NCBI GenBank assembly: GCA_002389045.1
Contig: DGNS01000005.1
Location: 44,288 to 108,287 of the forward strand
Direction of reading: 5' to 3'
DNA length: 64,000 nucleotides
Origin: Thiotrichaceae bacterium UBA4486
GTDB lineage: Bacteria > Pseudomonadota > Gammaproteobacteria > Eutrophobiales > Eutrophobiaceae
Position numbers and translations under genes: made by a program. Of this stretch, positions 44,061 to 52,913 are shown in pieces. Each line of letters starts with the position of its first letter. Within the stretch, counting starts at the first letter, position 1. Below the pieces are notes generated by a model. It made no database searches. It saw only the letters and a list, made by a program, of their open reading frames with translations, and had not been told where the DNA came from.

Positions 44061-45341
44061 TTACATGTTGTCCAGTGTGTTGCGTAAAACCCGGGCAACC
44101 GAAGGCAGGACACTCTCACGGAGTTGTTTCAGCGGTAGTGATACCACGCTGTCGGTGCGGAACATATGTCCCTTGTGGTCGACGCCAGGTGTGCCCACCG
44201 GTATGAAGACATCCGGACGATAGCCAATCCGTGTCTGTGGATTGGCCAGGATAATACTCGGAATATCGGCCCGTGGCGGCCTGATATCCGTAGAGATACT
44301 GGATACCCAGAGCATAGCGTCCACGCGCCGGTTTTTCAGAACATTATTGGTCGAATAGATATGCGGGTCGTATTCCGGATAACCCTTGTGGTAACTGATT
44401 CTGAGCGGGTAACCGCTTTGCCAGGCGGAGACATTCATGGCCGTGGTCCCTCCGTCGTTGCCACCCAGAGAGAAACCGGCGAAGCGTGTTTTCCTGGTCA
44501 GGTATTTGATGACTTCGCAGAAATTCTGGATCGTCAACTCGGCGTGTGGAATATTCAATTCACCCGGCGCCCAGACAATGACGCCGTAGCTGGCCTGTTT
44601 CATACGCTCGGCGAGATCAACCAGGGTCTTGAGTTTGATGCCGTGTATGACATCGGTATCGAGTTGATCGCCGACAATCATGGTGTGGATCACGGAAAAG
44701 ACTTCACCGATATTTTCCGGTTTGCAATTAATGACGGTAGGACGTTTACCAGCCTTGTTTTTACCGGCCCGTGGATCAAGTTCATCACCAATGTAAATTA
44801 TATCGCGGTTCCGGACATTGGTTTTGAAAAGGCTCTTGTCATTATGAATGACGCGTTCATAGAATCGTGGATAATTACCTGCATCGGTGCCGGCAAAAAT
44901 GATCAGGTCAGCCCGGTTGCGGATCTCGGACATGGTGGTCATGATCCAGCCAAGATCCTGCAGGACAAGGGAATTCTTCACGATGCCATGATTATGCATG
45001 TGATCGACAATGGCCCCGGATTTTTCGGCCAGTTCCAGCGCCGCACGTACCCCTGCAACATCAGTGCCCAGACCGGTGATCAGGGGCAACTTCGAGCGTT
45101 TCAGAATGCGTGCTGACTCATCGATGGCTTCATCGAGCGATACTGTTTTACCCCGGATGCGTGGAGTGCTGTTGACGGTAGCCGTTGCAAATCCTTGCGA
45201 GGCAAGATGACAGCCATTTTCCTCGACTGTCAGAGTGCCGGCGCTATTTTGCACCACAAGATCATCGCACAGGAGGCTGCAGTAGGGGCAGGTGACCTCC
45301 CTGGAAATGGCCGGGCGTTTCTTGGCGGGTTCTGTGTTCAA
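44061..45341 (-). CDS. fhcB: Formyltransferase/hydrolase complex subunit B (redox ligand lost)
   Basis: A 426-residue FwdB-derived subunit of the bacterial Fhc complex. N-terminal cysteines that could hold a 4Fe-4S cluster remain (Cys18, 21, 25 and 44). The stretch that holds the Mo/W ligand in archaeal FwdB (SVCHGPS) reads NHGIVKN here, with Gly119 in place of the cysteine. It is therefore probably structural, as in other methylotrophs. The start is TTG with a good AGGAGA site 8 bases upstream. First gene of the fhcBADC-fdhBA operon. Confidence 0.92.
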   Translation of the reverse strand: MNTEPAKKRPAISREVTCPYCSLLCDDLVVQNSAGTLTVEENGCHLASQGFATATVNSTPRIRGKTVSLDEAIDESARILKRSKLPLITGLGTDVAGVRAALELAEKSGAIVDHMHNHGIVKNSLVLQDLGWIMTTMSEIRNRADLIIFAGTDAGNYPRFYERVIHNDKSLFKTNVRNRDIIYIGDELDPRAGKNKAGKRPTVINCKPENIGEVFSVIHTMIVGDQLDTDVIHGIKLKTLVDLAERMKQASYGVIVWAPGELNIPHAELTIQNFCEVIKYLTRKTRFAGFSLGGNDGGTTAMNVSAWQSGYPLRISYHKGYPEYDPHIYSTNNVLKNRRVDAMLWVSSISTDIRPPRADIPSIILANPQTRIGYRPDVFIPVGTPGVDHKGHMFRTDSVVSLPLKQLRESVLPSVARVLRNTLDNM

Positions 45342-45628
45342 TCTTTCTCCTGCGGTTCATATGTCATTGTAATCAACGACTTGAGGAAATATCCAGGGGA
45401 ATCATGATGATTGATGAGCGCCGGGCCAGTTGGCTCATTCGAGGAACAGGGCTTGATAGCAGTCTGGAATCTTCGGGATTCCTGAAGTCGTCCGGTTAAG
45501 ATCTTCTTCTTCTCTTAACATAATATACGCCAGACCCCGGATCGACAAGTCGAAACTGGAGCGGAGGCCGGGGCGGCTGGAATCCCGGTGTGCGGTCGCC
45601 AGGGCGGCGAGGTAAGCACGGTTGTGAT

Positions 45629-47011
45629 TCAGGGGCGGGAGAGAACTGCGAACATCTCCTCGATGGAGGTGAATTTTTCCCTGGGCTTGTTTGCTTCGGC
45701 GCCACGGGCGACCTCGGCGACATCAATACGTTGCCACTCGTCAAAACTGATGGTGCGGACCCCGCGGTTGTCGATCAGTTGCTGCAGGTCCTGCGGGTCT
45801 GTGTTTATCTCGACGGAAGAGAGCGTACCGAGATCCTCCAGCAGACTGTTCACTGTTTCCACGCTGCATGCACGGTTGGTGCCGATGATGCCGCTTGGCC
45901 CACGCTTGATCCAGCCTGCAGTATACAATTGCGGTACGATCTTGCCGTCGTCCATAATGCGCCCTTGTGTGTTGGGAAAAACCCCGGCACGTTCATCGAA
46001 AGGTACGCCGGCGATGGGTACGCCGCGATAACCGATACTGCGAAACAGGATCCCGGCCTCAAATTCACAGGTTTCCCCGGTGCCACGCGCAGACTGATTG
46101 AACGCCTCGCCGGAAAGCCGGTTCTTCTCGATTTTGACCCGTTCGAGTTTGCTTTCCCCGATCAATTCGACCGGGCTGCGCAGGAACTGGAAATGCACCC
46201 GCCGTGATTTGCCCCCGGATGCCCGTTCGGAAAATTCCCTGAACAGGTCGTAGATTTTCTTGCTGCCGATATTGGTTTTCTCTTCCAGTTCCTGCTGACT
46301 GGCCGGGTTGAGGATCAATTCCTCCGCGGCCACAACCGGGTCGCAGTCTTCCAGTTCCCCGAATTCACGCAACTCTTTCGCGGTAAATTTTGCCTGTGCC
46401 GGGCCGCGGCGGCCGATCACATAGATATCGCGGATCCGGCTTGCTGCCAGGGCATCGAGGGCGTGACGGGCAATGTCTGTATGTTTGAGCTCATCGACCG
46501 TCTTGGCGAGGATGCGGCTGACATCCGCGGCCACGTTGCCCTGGCCGATGATGACCGCGGTTTCGTGGGATAGGTCAAACTCCCGGTCCCGGTAATCGGG
46601 ATGGCCATTGTACCAGCCGACAAATTCCGTTGCCGTGTAACTCCCCGCAAGATCCTCACCCGGAATGCCGAGGCGACGGTCGGTCTCGGCGCCGCAGGTG
46701 AAGATAACGGCGTGATGGTGAGCACAGAGTTCTTCCACCGTGATATCGCGGCCGACGGTGACGTTGCCGATAAAACTGAAATCATTGGAATCAGCTATCT
46801 TGCTATAGACCTGGATAGCCTGTTTCAGCTTCGGGTGGTCGGGTGCGACACCGCTGCGTACCAGCCCGTAAGGGGAGGGCAGCCGCTCGAACATGCGTAT
46901 CCTGACGTGCTGATCCGATTTTAACAAGGCCTCGGCAGCGTAGAAACCGCTGGGACCGGCGCCGACTATGGCGACCAGGAAGGGATTGTCGATGGTTCCG
47001 GATTCACTCAT
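45629..47011 (-). CDS. fprA: Ferredoxin-NADP reductase, adrenodoxin-reductase type
   Basis: A 460-residue FAD flavoprotein of the FprA/adrenodoxin reductase family. FAD motif VGAGPSGFYAAEAL lies at about 15-28. The NADP motif is IGQGNVAADVSRIL with Arg in GRRGPAQAKF, which favours NADPH. AGWIKRGPSGIIGTNR near the C-terminus is a family hallmark. It follows a ferredoxin gene by 98 bases, both after cluster 2, so it likely moves electrons between that ferredoxin and NADP(H). An AGGGA site precedes the ATG. Direction of flow is not known. Confidence 0.92.
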   Translation of the reverse strand: MSESGTIDNPFLVAIVGAGPSGFYAAEALLKSDQHVRIRMFERLPSPYGLVRSGVAPDHPKLKQAIQVYSKIADSNDFSFIGNVTVGRDITVEELCAHHHAVIFTCGAETDRRLGIPGEDLAGSYTATEFVGWYNGHPDYRDREFDLSHETAVIIGQGNVAADVSRILAKTVDELKHTDIARHALDALAASRIRDIYVIGRRGPAQAKFTAKELREFGELEDCDPVVAAEELILNPASQQELEEKTNIGSKKIYDLFREFSERASGGKSRRVHFQFLRSPVELIGESKLERVKIEKNRLSGEAFNQSARGTGETCEFEAGILFRSIGYRGVPIAGVPFDERAGVFPNTQGRIMDDGKIVPQLYTAGWIKRGPSGIIGTNRACSVETVNSLLEDLGTLSSVEINTDPQDLQQLIDNRGVRTISFDEWQRIDVAEVARGAEANKPREKFTSIEEMFAVLSRP

Positions 47012-47109
47012 TCCGCTTTTCCCTGTTTGTTATCATGTTGGAGTGGAAATGATGGCAACTCTCCAGACTGCACGAATCATCAGCTTACCTGCAGTAAACC
47101 ACTGGTGAG

Positions 47110-47415
47110 TCAGAATCCCAGTTCCGCCTTGCGTTCTTCTGCGCCGGGTAACGGGTCCATCTGGCTGTCGCAGACCGGCAGGTTGGGTGCTTTTTCAGCA
47201 TTGATGGCAATCCATTCCTCCTTGTCTTCGGGGTAATCGGCATCTTCGTAAATAGCCTGGACCGGACATTCGGGTATGCAGGCACTGCAGTCGATACAGA
47301 CATCCGGATCGATGTAAAGCATATCGTCGTCGTAATGGAAACATTCGACGGGGCATACCGTGACACAATCTGTAAAACGGCACCCCTTGCAATTGTCGGT
47401 TACGAAAGTCGTCAT
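47110..47415 (-). CDS. fdxA: 7Fe ferredoxin (FdI type)
   Basis: A 101-residue ferredoxin with cysteines at 9, 12, 17, 21, 25, 40, 43, 46 and 50. This is the spacing of Azotobacter FdI, which carries one 3Fe-4S and one 4Fe-4S cluster. The C-terminal tail (NAEKAP, then DPLPGAEE) also fits that type. It is 38 bases after fwdC and in line with the reductase gene, so it is the natural partner of the cluster 2 dehydrogenase, taking the place of FwdF/FwdG in archaea. Confidence 0.94.
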   Translation of the reverse strand: MTTFVTDNCKGCRFTDCVTVCPVECFHYDDDMLYIDPDVCIDCSACIPECPVQAIYEDADYPEDKEEWIAINAEKAPNLPVCDSQMDPLPGAEERKAELGF

Positions 47416-47453
47416 AGGTTTATTCCTCTTTTCATGTCATGGCGGGAGCGACA

Positions 47454-48266
47454 TTACGCTCCGTTTAATAAAAGAATCTCTCCGCGATTGACTTCAACCA
47501 CATCACCACACCATCTATCATACGCGCCTTCAATGTGGTCATCATTGACCGGCAGGCCCGCAGACCTGATGTGCAACAGCAGAAGGCGCAAAAATTCAGG
47601 GCGATACACACAGGCGTGTGTGAAGGTGGGCAGCATCTCGGCAGGATTCATGGATACAATAGAACCGCGTTGCATACCGGCGCCGCTGCGATTACCCATG
47701 TCGCCGAGCACAATGATGGTACCGGCCAGCATATTGACACCGGTAAAGTCTCCGGATGTACCGCCAACCGCGATCAGACCGTTGCGCATGGCGTGGCCGG
47801 TTTCATTACGGACATTGCCGTGAATTATGATTTCACCGCCGAGCATGCCTATGGCGCTGCCGCGCGGCGCGCCACCAACCAGATGGCCGGCGTTTCCAGT
47901 GATAGTAACTCGTCCACCGCGCATTTCCGGCGCCACCCAGTCACCGGCATCACCGTCAACACGTATGTCACCACCGCTCATCCCGGCGCCCAGGTGTTGA
48001 CCGACATTACCGGTCACGTTAAGGATTCCGGATTGCATGCCGGCGCCAATGTATTTCACCCGCGACAGATCGCCTTCCAACTCAAGAGTGCCGTTGGCCT
48101 TGCCTGCAACCTTGAAGAAATCACCGACGCTGGCGGCCTGGTTACCGTGCATGACTTTCTGTGCGGCCACAATATCAGCCGTCATACCGGCCAGCGTATC
48201 AGGATTCAGGCATGGCGCTTCCAGCGGTACATCGGGACTGGTGTGGAGCGTAAGTTTCAGTGACAT
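47454..48266 (-). CDS. fwdC: Formylmethanofuran dehydrogenase-type subunit C, cluster 2
   Basis: A 270-residue FwdC/FhcC paralogue. It has the same beta-helix with repeated Gly turns (GQHLGAGMSGGDIRVDGDAGDW and following). It diverges strongly from the cluster 1 copy at both ends. It is 3 bases after the formyltransferase gene. Its N-terminus (LKLTLHTSPDVPLEAPCLNPDTLAG) matches the start of known FwdC/FhcC proteins. Confidence 0.9.
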   Translation of the reverse strand: MSLKLTLHTSPDVPLEAPCLNPDTLAGMTADIVAAQKVMHGNQAASVGDFFKVAGKANGTLELEGDLSRVKYIGAGMQSGILNVTGNVGQHLGAGMSGGDIRVDGDAGDWVAPEMRGGRVTITGNAGHLVGGAPRGSAIGMLGGEIIIHGNVRNETGHAMRNGLIAVGGTSGDFTGVNMLAGTIIVLGDMGNRSGAGMQRGSIVSMNPAEMLPTFTHACVYRPEFLRLLLLHIRSAGLPVNDDHIEGAYDRWCGDVVEVNRGEILLLNGA

Positions 48267-48269
48267 TCT

Positions 48270-49157
48270 CTAGTTCACCAGGTCTTTAAGATTGATTTTA
48301 TACTGACCCAGGCTGCCGCCGTAATTGCCGGCGCTGATCTGCAGTATTCCAGCTGCAGCTGCGGCCTTCATTCCCGTTTGCATGGCCTGCTTGACCGCAT
48401 CCTCGGTCAAGCCGTCAATGACGATTTCGAGTACACACTGGGCGGATTCCGGCAGGGCGCTTTGTTTGCTGACGGCACGCAGGGTGGGACAGTAGGCGTC
48501 GTTGGTGGAGGCAATCAGGGATTTGTATTTCGAGCCTACCTTGCTGCCGCTGCGAACCACGCCGTCGGGAAATGGCAGAATGATATCGTCAATGATTCGC
48601 ATGGCTGCGGTGGTCTGTTCGGCCGCCGCCAGGGTACCTGCGCGGTCATGACCGATAAGCAGCAGGTTACCGCCGCCCACGGCAGTGGTTATACTGAAAC
48701 TTTCATCGACCAGAAATTCGCCGTCCATTACCGGAATGCGCCACAGGCGATTACTGTTAATGACCTTGCTCATCTGGAAGCCGTCACCGAAATAGCGTAA
48801 TTGACCGCCGACCACGACGCTGTCGGGCGCCGACAAGCCGTTAAAACAGGCCGTCGTCGGACAGGTCATGACACACTGGCCGATGCGTTCAACCAGGCGG
48901 GTGCCGATGCTTTTTTTGTCCATGGTAAACAACAGCACGCTGACACCGGGCCGGCGATCCGGTGTCTCATCCGCTGCCAGGGTTTTCTCGATACCGGCTT
49001 CGCATTTACAGCCGATGACCGAAGTGGCAAAACCGGTCATGGCGCGAGCTGCAGCCATGGCCCAGGCATCGGTTTCAGCCGTGATAATAATGCGGGTGCC
49101 GACCATGCTGAAGGCTTCGGCGAAGGTATCGACGATATCGGTGTTGCCGATGTTCAT
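48270..49157 (-). CDS. ftr: Formyl-methanofuran:H4MPT formyltransferase (Ftr), cluster 2
   Basis: A 295-residue second Ftr. The fold segments of the family are present: DTFAEAFSMVGTRIIITAET, LRYFGDGFQMSKVI and GSKVGSKYKSLIASTNDAYCPTL. It differs widely from the cluster 1 enzyme, so the duplication is old or one copy was acquired. It overlaps fwdA by 4 bases. Retaining its own Ftr means cluster 2 can take formyl groups from H4MPT without cluster 1. Confidence 0.92.
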   Translation of the reverse strand: MNIGNTDIVDTFAEAFSMVGTRIIITAETDAWAMAAARAMTGFATSVIGCKCEAGIEKTLAADETPDRRPGVSVLLFTMDKKSIGTRLVERIGQCVMTCPTTACFNGLSAPDSVVVGGQLRYFGDGFQMSKVINSNRLWRIPVMDGEFLVDESFSITTAVGGGNLLLIGHDRAGTLAAAEQTTAAMRIIDDIILPFPDGVVRSGSKVGSKYKSLIASTNDAYCPTLRAVSKQSALPESAQCVLEIVIDGLTEDAVKQAMQTGMKAAAAAGILQISAGNYGGSLGQYKINLKDLVN

Positions 49158-50800
49158 AAGGTCTTGATTCCGGCAATCACTTCATGGTCGTGCAGGTACT
49201 GATCACTGACTGCATAGTTGGCGAATTCAATGGAGTAATAATCCTCGAAGAACGGCTGCACAATCTGTTCGATATCGGTGTCGAAGGCGGGTGTCGAATG
49301 CAGCAACTTGCCAATATGATCACCGACGAATTCATGATTGTGAATGATCGATTTGCCGCTCTTGATGACATAGCGCGGCGCATTGAACATGGCTTCCTTG
49401 TCTTCCTGTTCATCGTAAATGGTGATGTCGGCATCGGCGCCGGCACCAAGATGCCCCTTGTTCCGCAAACTCAGTACGCGCGCCGGTCCGGCACGGGTGA
49501 TGATGGCGATCTCGTTAAGCGTATATTCCCGCTTGAGATCCCGCAGGGATGTCTTGTCCAGTGCTTTCTGGTTGACCTTTTTCATTTCCTCAATTCGGAA
49601 TTCCCTGTCCATGAGCAGCCGGATGAGTTTCGGGTAGCTCATGAAGGAACCGCCGTTGGGATGATCGGTGGAGAGCAGCACCCGCCACGGATCTTCTGAC
49701 ATGAGAAACAGCTCCAGACCGATGGCCCATTGCAGGGTGTGCATGAACACATGTTCCTGGTAGCTGAAGGGCACGATACCGCAACCGCTTTCGCACTCGG
49801 TATCGGCATTGACCCATTTGCCTTTTTTGAAGCCTCGCAAAAGATAAGCCAGTGGGGCATCGGCGGTCATTATGGTGGATTTGCCAAACATAACCTGACC
49901 GACATCGCAGCTGATGTTGGGATGACTGTTAACGTACTCGATGATTTCACGGGCCGCCGATGTCGGGTTCTTGCCGCGTTCGCCGCCGTAACTGTGGAAC
50001 TGGATATGGGCGATATGCGCGCGCAGGTCGCCGGCGGTCTTCATGGTTTCCAGTGTGGTTTTGTAGTTACCGCTGTGACCGAGATTATTGCAATGAATAT
50101 GTGGAGGATGCGGCAGGCCCAGTTCATTAACGGTTTCCACGAAAGCCTGGATAATGTCGCGTGGTGAGAGGCCGGTTTCCGTACTCTTCTCATCGATGTC
50201 CTCGACATTGGCGTTCTTTTTGCCTTTCCAGGGTTCATCACCGCCGGGATTGACCAGCTTGGTGGTAAACGCCTTGGTGGAATTGACCCACCAGGCTACG
50301 GCCTGTTTGAATTCATCCCTGCGGCCTTCCTTCAACAGGTTTTGCAGGAAAATATTGTTGCCCAGCAGCACATAAAAGCCCTTGTCGATCACCGGGGTGT
50401 CGTGGAGTTCCTCCAGCGTATGTCGGGCGCCGATCGGAGTGACCGCGGCTTCCATCGCCGTGGTGTAACCCAGGGTTGAATAGCGGTAACCGGTGGCGAA
50501 GGTGGAGGGGACCGTACCGCCGGAACCGGAACGGGTATACGGTGTGCCCGGATGCGGGTCACGGCGATGATCCTCCGGCTGCAGTTTTCGCGCCAGGTTC
50601 ACCTTGGGGCCGGCGATATGACAGTGGATATCAACACCACCCGGCATAATAACCATCCCCGATGCGTCTATGCTGACGGCGTCTTCCGGCGACGCATCGA
50701 CAATGCGGCCGTCACTGATGTAAATATCACGGATCTCGCCGTCGATACCATTGGCCGGGTCATGGACCTTACCGTTGACAATTCGCAGACTGCTGCTCAT
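49154..50800 (-). CDS. fwdA: Formylmethanofuran dehydrogenase-type subunit A, cluster 2
   Basis: A 548-residue FwdA/FhcA amidohydrolase. Metal-site residues are present: His59 and His61 (DIHCH), Lys181 (TTKLVNPGG) as the carboxylated lysine candidate, His234/236, HIQFHSYGG near 265-272 and Asp379 (LSTDHPNG). In archaeal Fwd this subunit interconverts formyl-methanofuran and formate, and an internal tunnel links it to the FwdB redox site. The gene sits between fwdB and ftr in the operon. Confidence 0.92.
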   Translation of the reverse strand: MSSSLRIVNGKVHDPANGIDGEIRDIYISDGRIVDASPEDAVSIDASGMVIMPGGVDIHCHIAGPKVNLARKLQPEDHRRDPHPGTPYTRSGSGGTVPSTFATGYRYSTLGYTTAMEAAVTPIGARHTLEELHDTPVIDKGFYVLLGNNIFLQNLLKEGRRDEFKQAVAWWVNSTKAFTTKLVNPGGDEPWKGKKNANVEDIDEKSTETGLSPRDIIQAFVETVNELGLPHPPHIHCNNLGHSGNYKTTLETMKTAGDLRAHIAHIQFHSYGGERGKNPTSAAREIIEYVNSHPNISCDVGQVMFGKSTIMTADAPLAYLLRGFKKGKWVNADTECESGCGIVPFSYQEHVFMHTLQWAIGLELFLMSEDPWRVLLSTDHPNGGSFMSYPKLIRLLMDREFRIEEMKKVNQKALDKTSLRDLKREYTLNEIAIITRAGPARVLSLRNKGHLGAGADADITIYDEQEDKEAMFNAPRYVIKSGKSIIHNHEFVGDHIGKLLHSTPAFDTDIEQIVQPFFEDYYSIEFANYAVSDQYLHDHEVIAGIKTL

Positions 50801-50847
50801 GGTTTACCCGCTTTGATTATTGTTATTATTTTACGTTTTGTATGTAG

Positions 50848-52230
50848 TTATTCTTTTCTCGGTGCCGCAACCTTTTGTGTGCCGCCTCCTCCTGCAGCCC
50901 CTAATCCGGATTTGGCCAGCATCAACTCATGTGCCCGTTTGCGGATCGCCGTCAGGATCTCCTCGTCGGTCGGAAAGGGGGAATCAAAGGCCGGACGCAG
51001 AGTGATCGGGACATCGTCCATACGATATACCGTGCCACCGGTATTGATGCCATAGGTCGCCGTGGTAAAGGCAACGTGAGCCAGTTTGGATGTATGCGTT
51101 TCCTTGGTGTCCAGCGTGATCACCGGGATTTTGTGCAGGTGTTCAATGGCGGCTTTTGGAAAATTCGATGCCGGGTCGCTGGCGATGATCAGCGCGGCAT
51201 CGGCGTCGCCCCGTGACAGTGTGTCCACGGTCGTGAATTCGCCCGGATTGAAACGCGGATAACCGAGATTGAAGTTGACACCGAACGGATATCCGGTTTG
51301 CCAGGACACGACATTGTCGGCACCGGTGACATTACCATGGCCGCGTACCGGTTTGGCCACGAAATGGGTGAATTCATTCAGGTCCGTGGCCAGGGCCAAC
51401 AGGGCACCGGAGTTGAAGTGCCGCCCCCGGGTCATGGTCAGTCCCATGCCGAAGAAGAACACGCCATAGCGGCAGTTTTTCATTCTCTCGACCAGGTCAG
51501 TCAATGTATCCATGGACACGCCGGTGATCGCCTCGATGTTATCCGCCACTTTTTTGCCCTTGACCAGCGCTCGCAGGGCCCAGAGCAGTTCAAAGTCCTT
51601 GCCGGGCTTGACCCTGATAACAATATCCGCGACCGGTGCGGTGGATGTTTTCCTGACGTCCACCAGGACCACGGTGCGGTCTTTCTTGCCATTGGGCGTG
51701 AACATGCCCTTGGGGGTGACCGAGTAACGGGTAAAATGCCGTGGATGGGCCTCGGCCGGATTGCCACCCCAGTAAATGATGAAATCGGCCCGGTTTTTGA
51801 CTTCTCCCAGGGTCATGGTGCTTTCGCCGACGCCCTGAAAGGCGAGGCCCGACGGCCCGTGACACACCGAGGTGGTGGTATCCACGGTGCCATGGATGAT
51901 ATCGGTAATGGCAACAGCCTGGCGCTGGGCTTCGCAGGTGGTATCACTGAGTCCGTACGTGATCGGAAAACGCGCCTTGACCAGGGTTTGTGCGGCTTCC
52001 TCGACGGCTTCCTCAATGGAAACTTCCTTGCCGTCGACCATGGCGGCGGGACGGTCTTCGATCACGTGCTCGGCGAACCAGGCCCGGCCGAGCACGCAGG
52101 CGTTTTTGGCCTTGGTGATTTTATGCGCATCCATATCGACGGTGAGTTCCATGTCGTCGCAAACGCAGCCACAAAAGGTGCAGGTGGCGTGTTTGACGAT
52201 TTTGATATTCTCTTTGGCGGTCTCGCTCAT
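50848..52230 (-). CDS. fwdB: Formylmethanofuran dehydrogenase-type catalytic subunit B with intact metal ligand
   Basis: A 460-residue protein very like archaeal FwdB/FmdB. A 4Fe-4S site is formed by Cys17, 20, 24 and 45 (CTFCGCVCDD and NACVLG). The Mo/W ligand is Cys123 in SVCHGPSG, codon TGT, aligned with Cys118 of the tungsten enzyme. Further shared segments are GEVKNRADFIIYWGGNP, AHPRH, FFFGMG and PVRGHGNVTGADN. All suggest real CO2/formate redox chemistry at a bis-MGD metal, unlike Fhc of methylotrophs. The C-terminal tail is Gly/Ala-rich. It lies between fwdD and fwdA. Metal type is unknown. Confidence 0.92.
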   Translation of the reverse strand: MSETAKENIKIVKHATCTFCGCVCDDMELTVDMDAHKITKAKNACVLGRAWFAEHVIEDRPAAMVDGKEVSIEEAVEEAAQTLVKARFPITYGLSDTTCEAQRQAVAITDIIHGTVDTTTSVCHGPSGLAFQGVGESTMTLGEVKNRADFIIYWGGNPAEAHPRHFTRYSVTPKGMFTPNGKKDRTVVLVDVRKTSTAPVADIVIRVKPGKDFELLWALRALVKGKKVADNIEAITGVSMDTLTDLVERMKNCRYGVFFFGMGLTMTRGRHFNSGALLALATDLNEFTHFVAKPVRGHGNVTGADNVVSWQTGYPFGVNFNLGYPRFNPGEFTTVDTLSRGDADAALIIASDPASNFPKAAIEHLHKIPVITLDTKETHTSKLAHVAFTTATYGINTGGTVYRMDDVPITLRPAFDSPFPTDEEILTAIRKRAHELMLAKSGLGAAGGGGTQKVAAPRKE

Positions 52231-52250
52231 AACCTCTACTCCAGTGGATG

Positions 52251-52595
52251 TCAGGTGACTTTTTCGATGGCTACGGAGAAGTGTTTGGACAGGGGCATGC
52301 CACTGCCGGCCGTGTCAGAGTCCATGAGCTGGCTGGAAGGGGGGCCATAGGCCATAAACAACATGCCGGATGGCAGGTCAGTGGCTTTTTTGCCCGAACA
52401 GGTAACGACGGTTTCGCCTGTATCGTTTGAAAGCCGGATTTTGTCGCCGTTTTCAAGACCGAGGCGTTGCATGTCGTCCATGTTCATTTCCACTCTGGAG
52501 GTTACATCCAGATATTCATCTTTCAGCTTGCCCTTGTTCAGGGACGTGCCCTGCTTGCTGGAACGGCCGGGCACGAGAATCATGATCTCGGTCAT
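52251..52595 (-). CDS. fwdD: Molybdopterin dinucleotide-binding subunit FwdD/FmdD-like
   Basis: A 114-residue double-psi beta-barrel protein. MNMDDMQRLGLENGDKIRLSND is typical of the MGD-binding domain, and LPSGMLFMAYGPPSSQLMDSD resembles the archaeal FwdD segment. In archaea this domain closes the metal cofactor of FwdB as a separate chain, which is the case here. First gene of cluster 2, with GGAGG about 10 bases before the ATG. Its presence is independent support that the partner fwdB carries a bis-MGD metal. Confidence 0.9.
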   Translation of the reverse strand: MTEIMILVPGRSSKQGTSLNKGKLKDEYLDVTSRVEMNMDDMQRLGLENGDKIRLSNDTGETVVTCSGKKATDLPSGMLFMAYGPPSSQLMDSDTAGSGMPLSKHFSVAIEKVT

Positions 52596-52913
52596 GCATT
52601 AAACCTCCGGCGCACAGCAGTACAGTGTTAACAATGCTGCGCGCGCAACATGTGTTATGGGTGGAAGAGTAGGAAAGTGCCATCGCCAGCTTTACTACCA
52701 AGCTGTGTACTTAATTAACATGTTCACTATGCAAGGTCAATTTTCACGGCATGAAATGACTCCCGCCCTGTAAAGACAGGGATTTCTGTACAACTGACAC
52801 CATCGCAATGCAGCATGAGTGAATTCACTTGCCGCCGGTTTTTATTAGCTGATTTCATTGCACTGCAGTATGATTATGCTTATGTTGCCAACGTCGTTAT
52901 GTCTATGTCCCGG
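52596..52913. other. Divergent promoter region between fwd and H4MPT gene blocks
   Basis: A 318-base gap separates two divergent operons, cluster 2 on the minus strand and mptG on the plus strand. The centre is AT-rich (TACTTAATTAACATGTTC near 52708). No gene is supported. I can name no specific operator; some of the right end may belong to a longer mptG. Confidence 0.5.

Noticed and set aside
43070..45116. Long open frames of 378 and 316 codons antisense to fhcA and fhcB
   Set aside because: The opposite strand encodes clearly conserved Fhc proteins. These frames show no recognisable motif and no ribosome sites, so they are shadows caused by codon bias.
44061..45341. Cluster 1 fhcB as a pseudogene because the metal ligand is lost
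   Set aside because: The frame is full length, well spaced in the operon, and the loss is the normal state of bacterial FhcB.
51862..51864. Possible selenocysteine in FwdB
   Set aside because: The ligand codon reads TGT on the coding strand, so it is cysteine.
51298..52350. 350-codon frame antisense to fwdB
   Set aside because: The same reasoning applies; the minus strand carries the conserved CxxC and SVCHGPS motifs.
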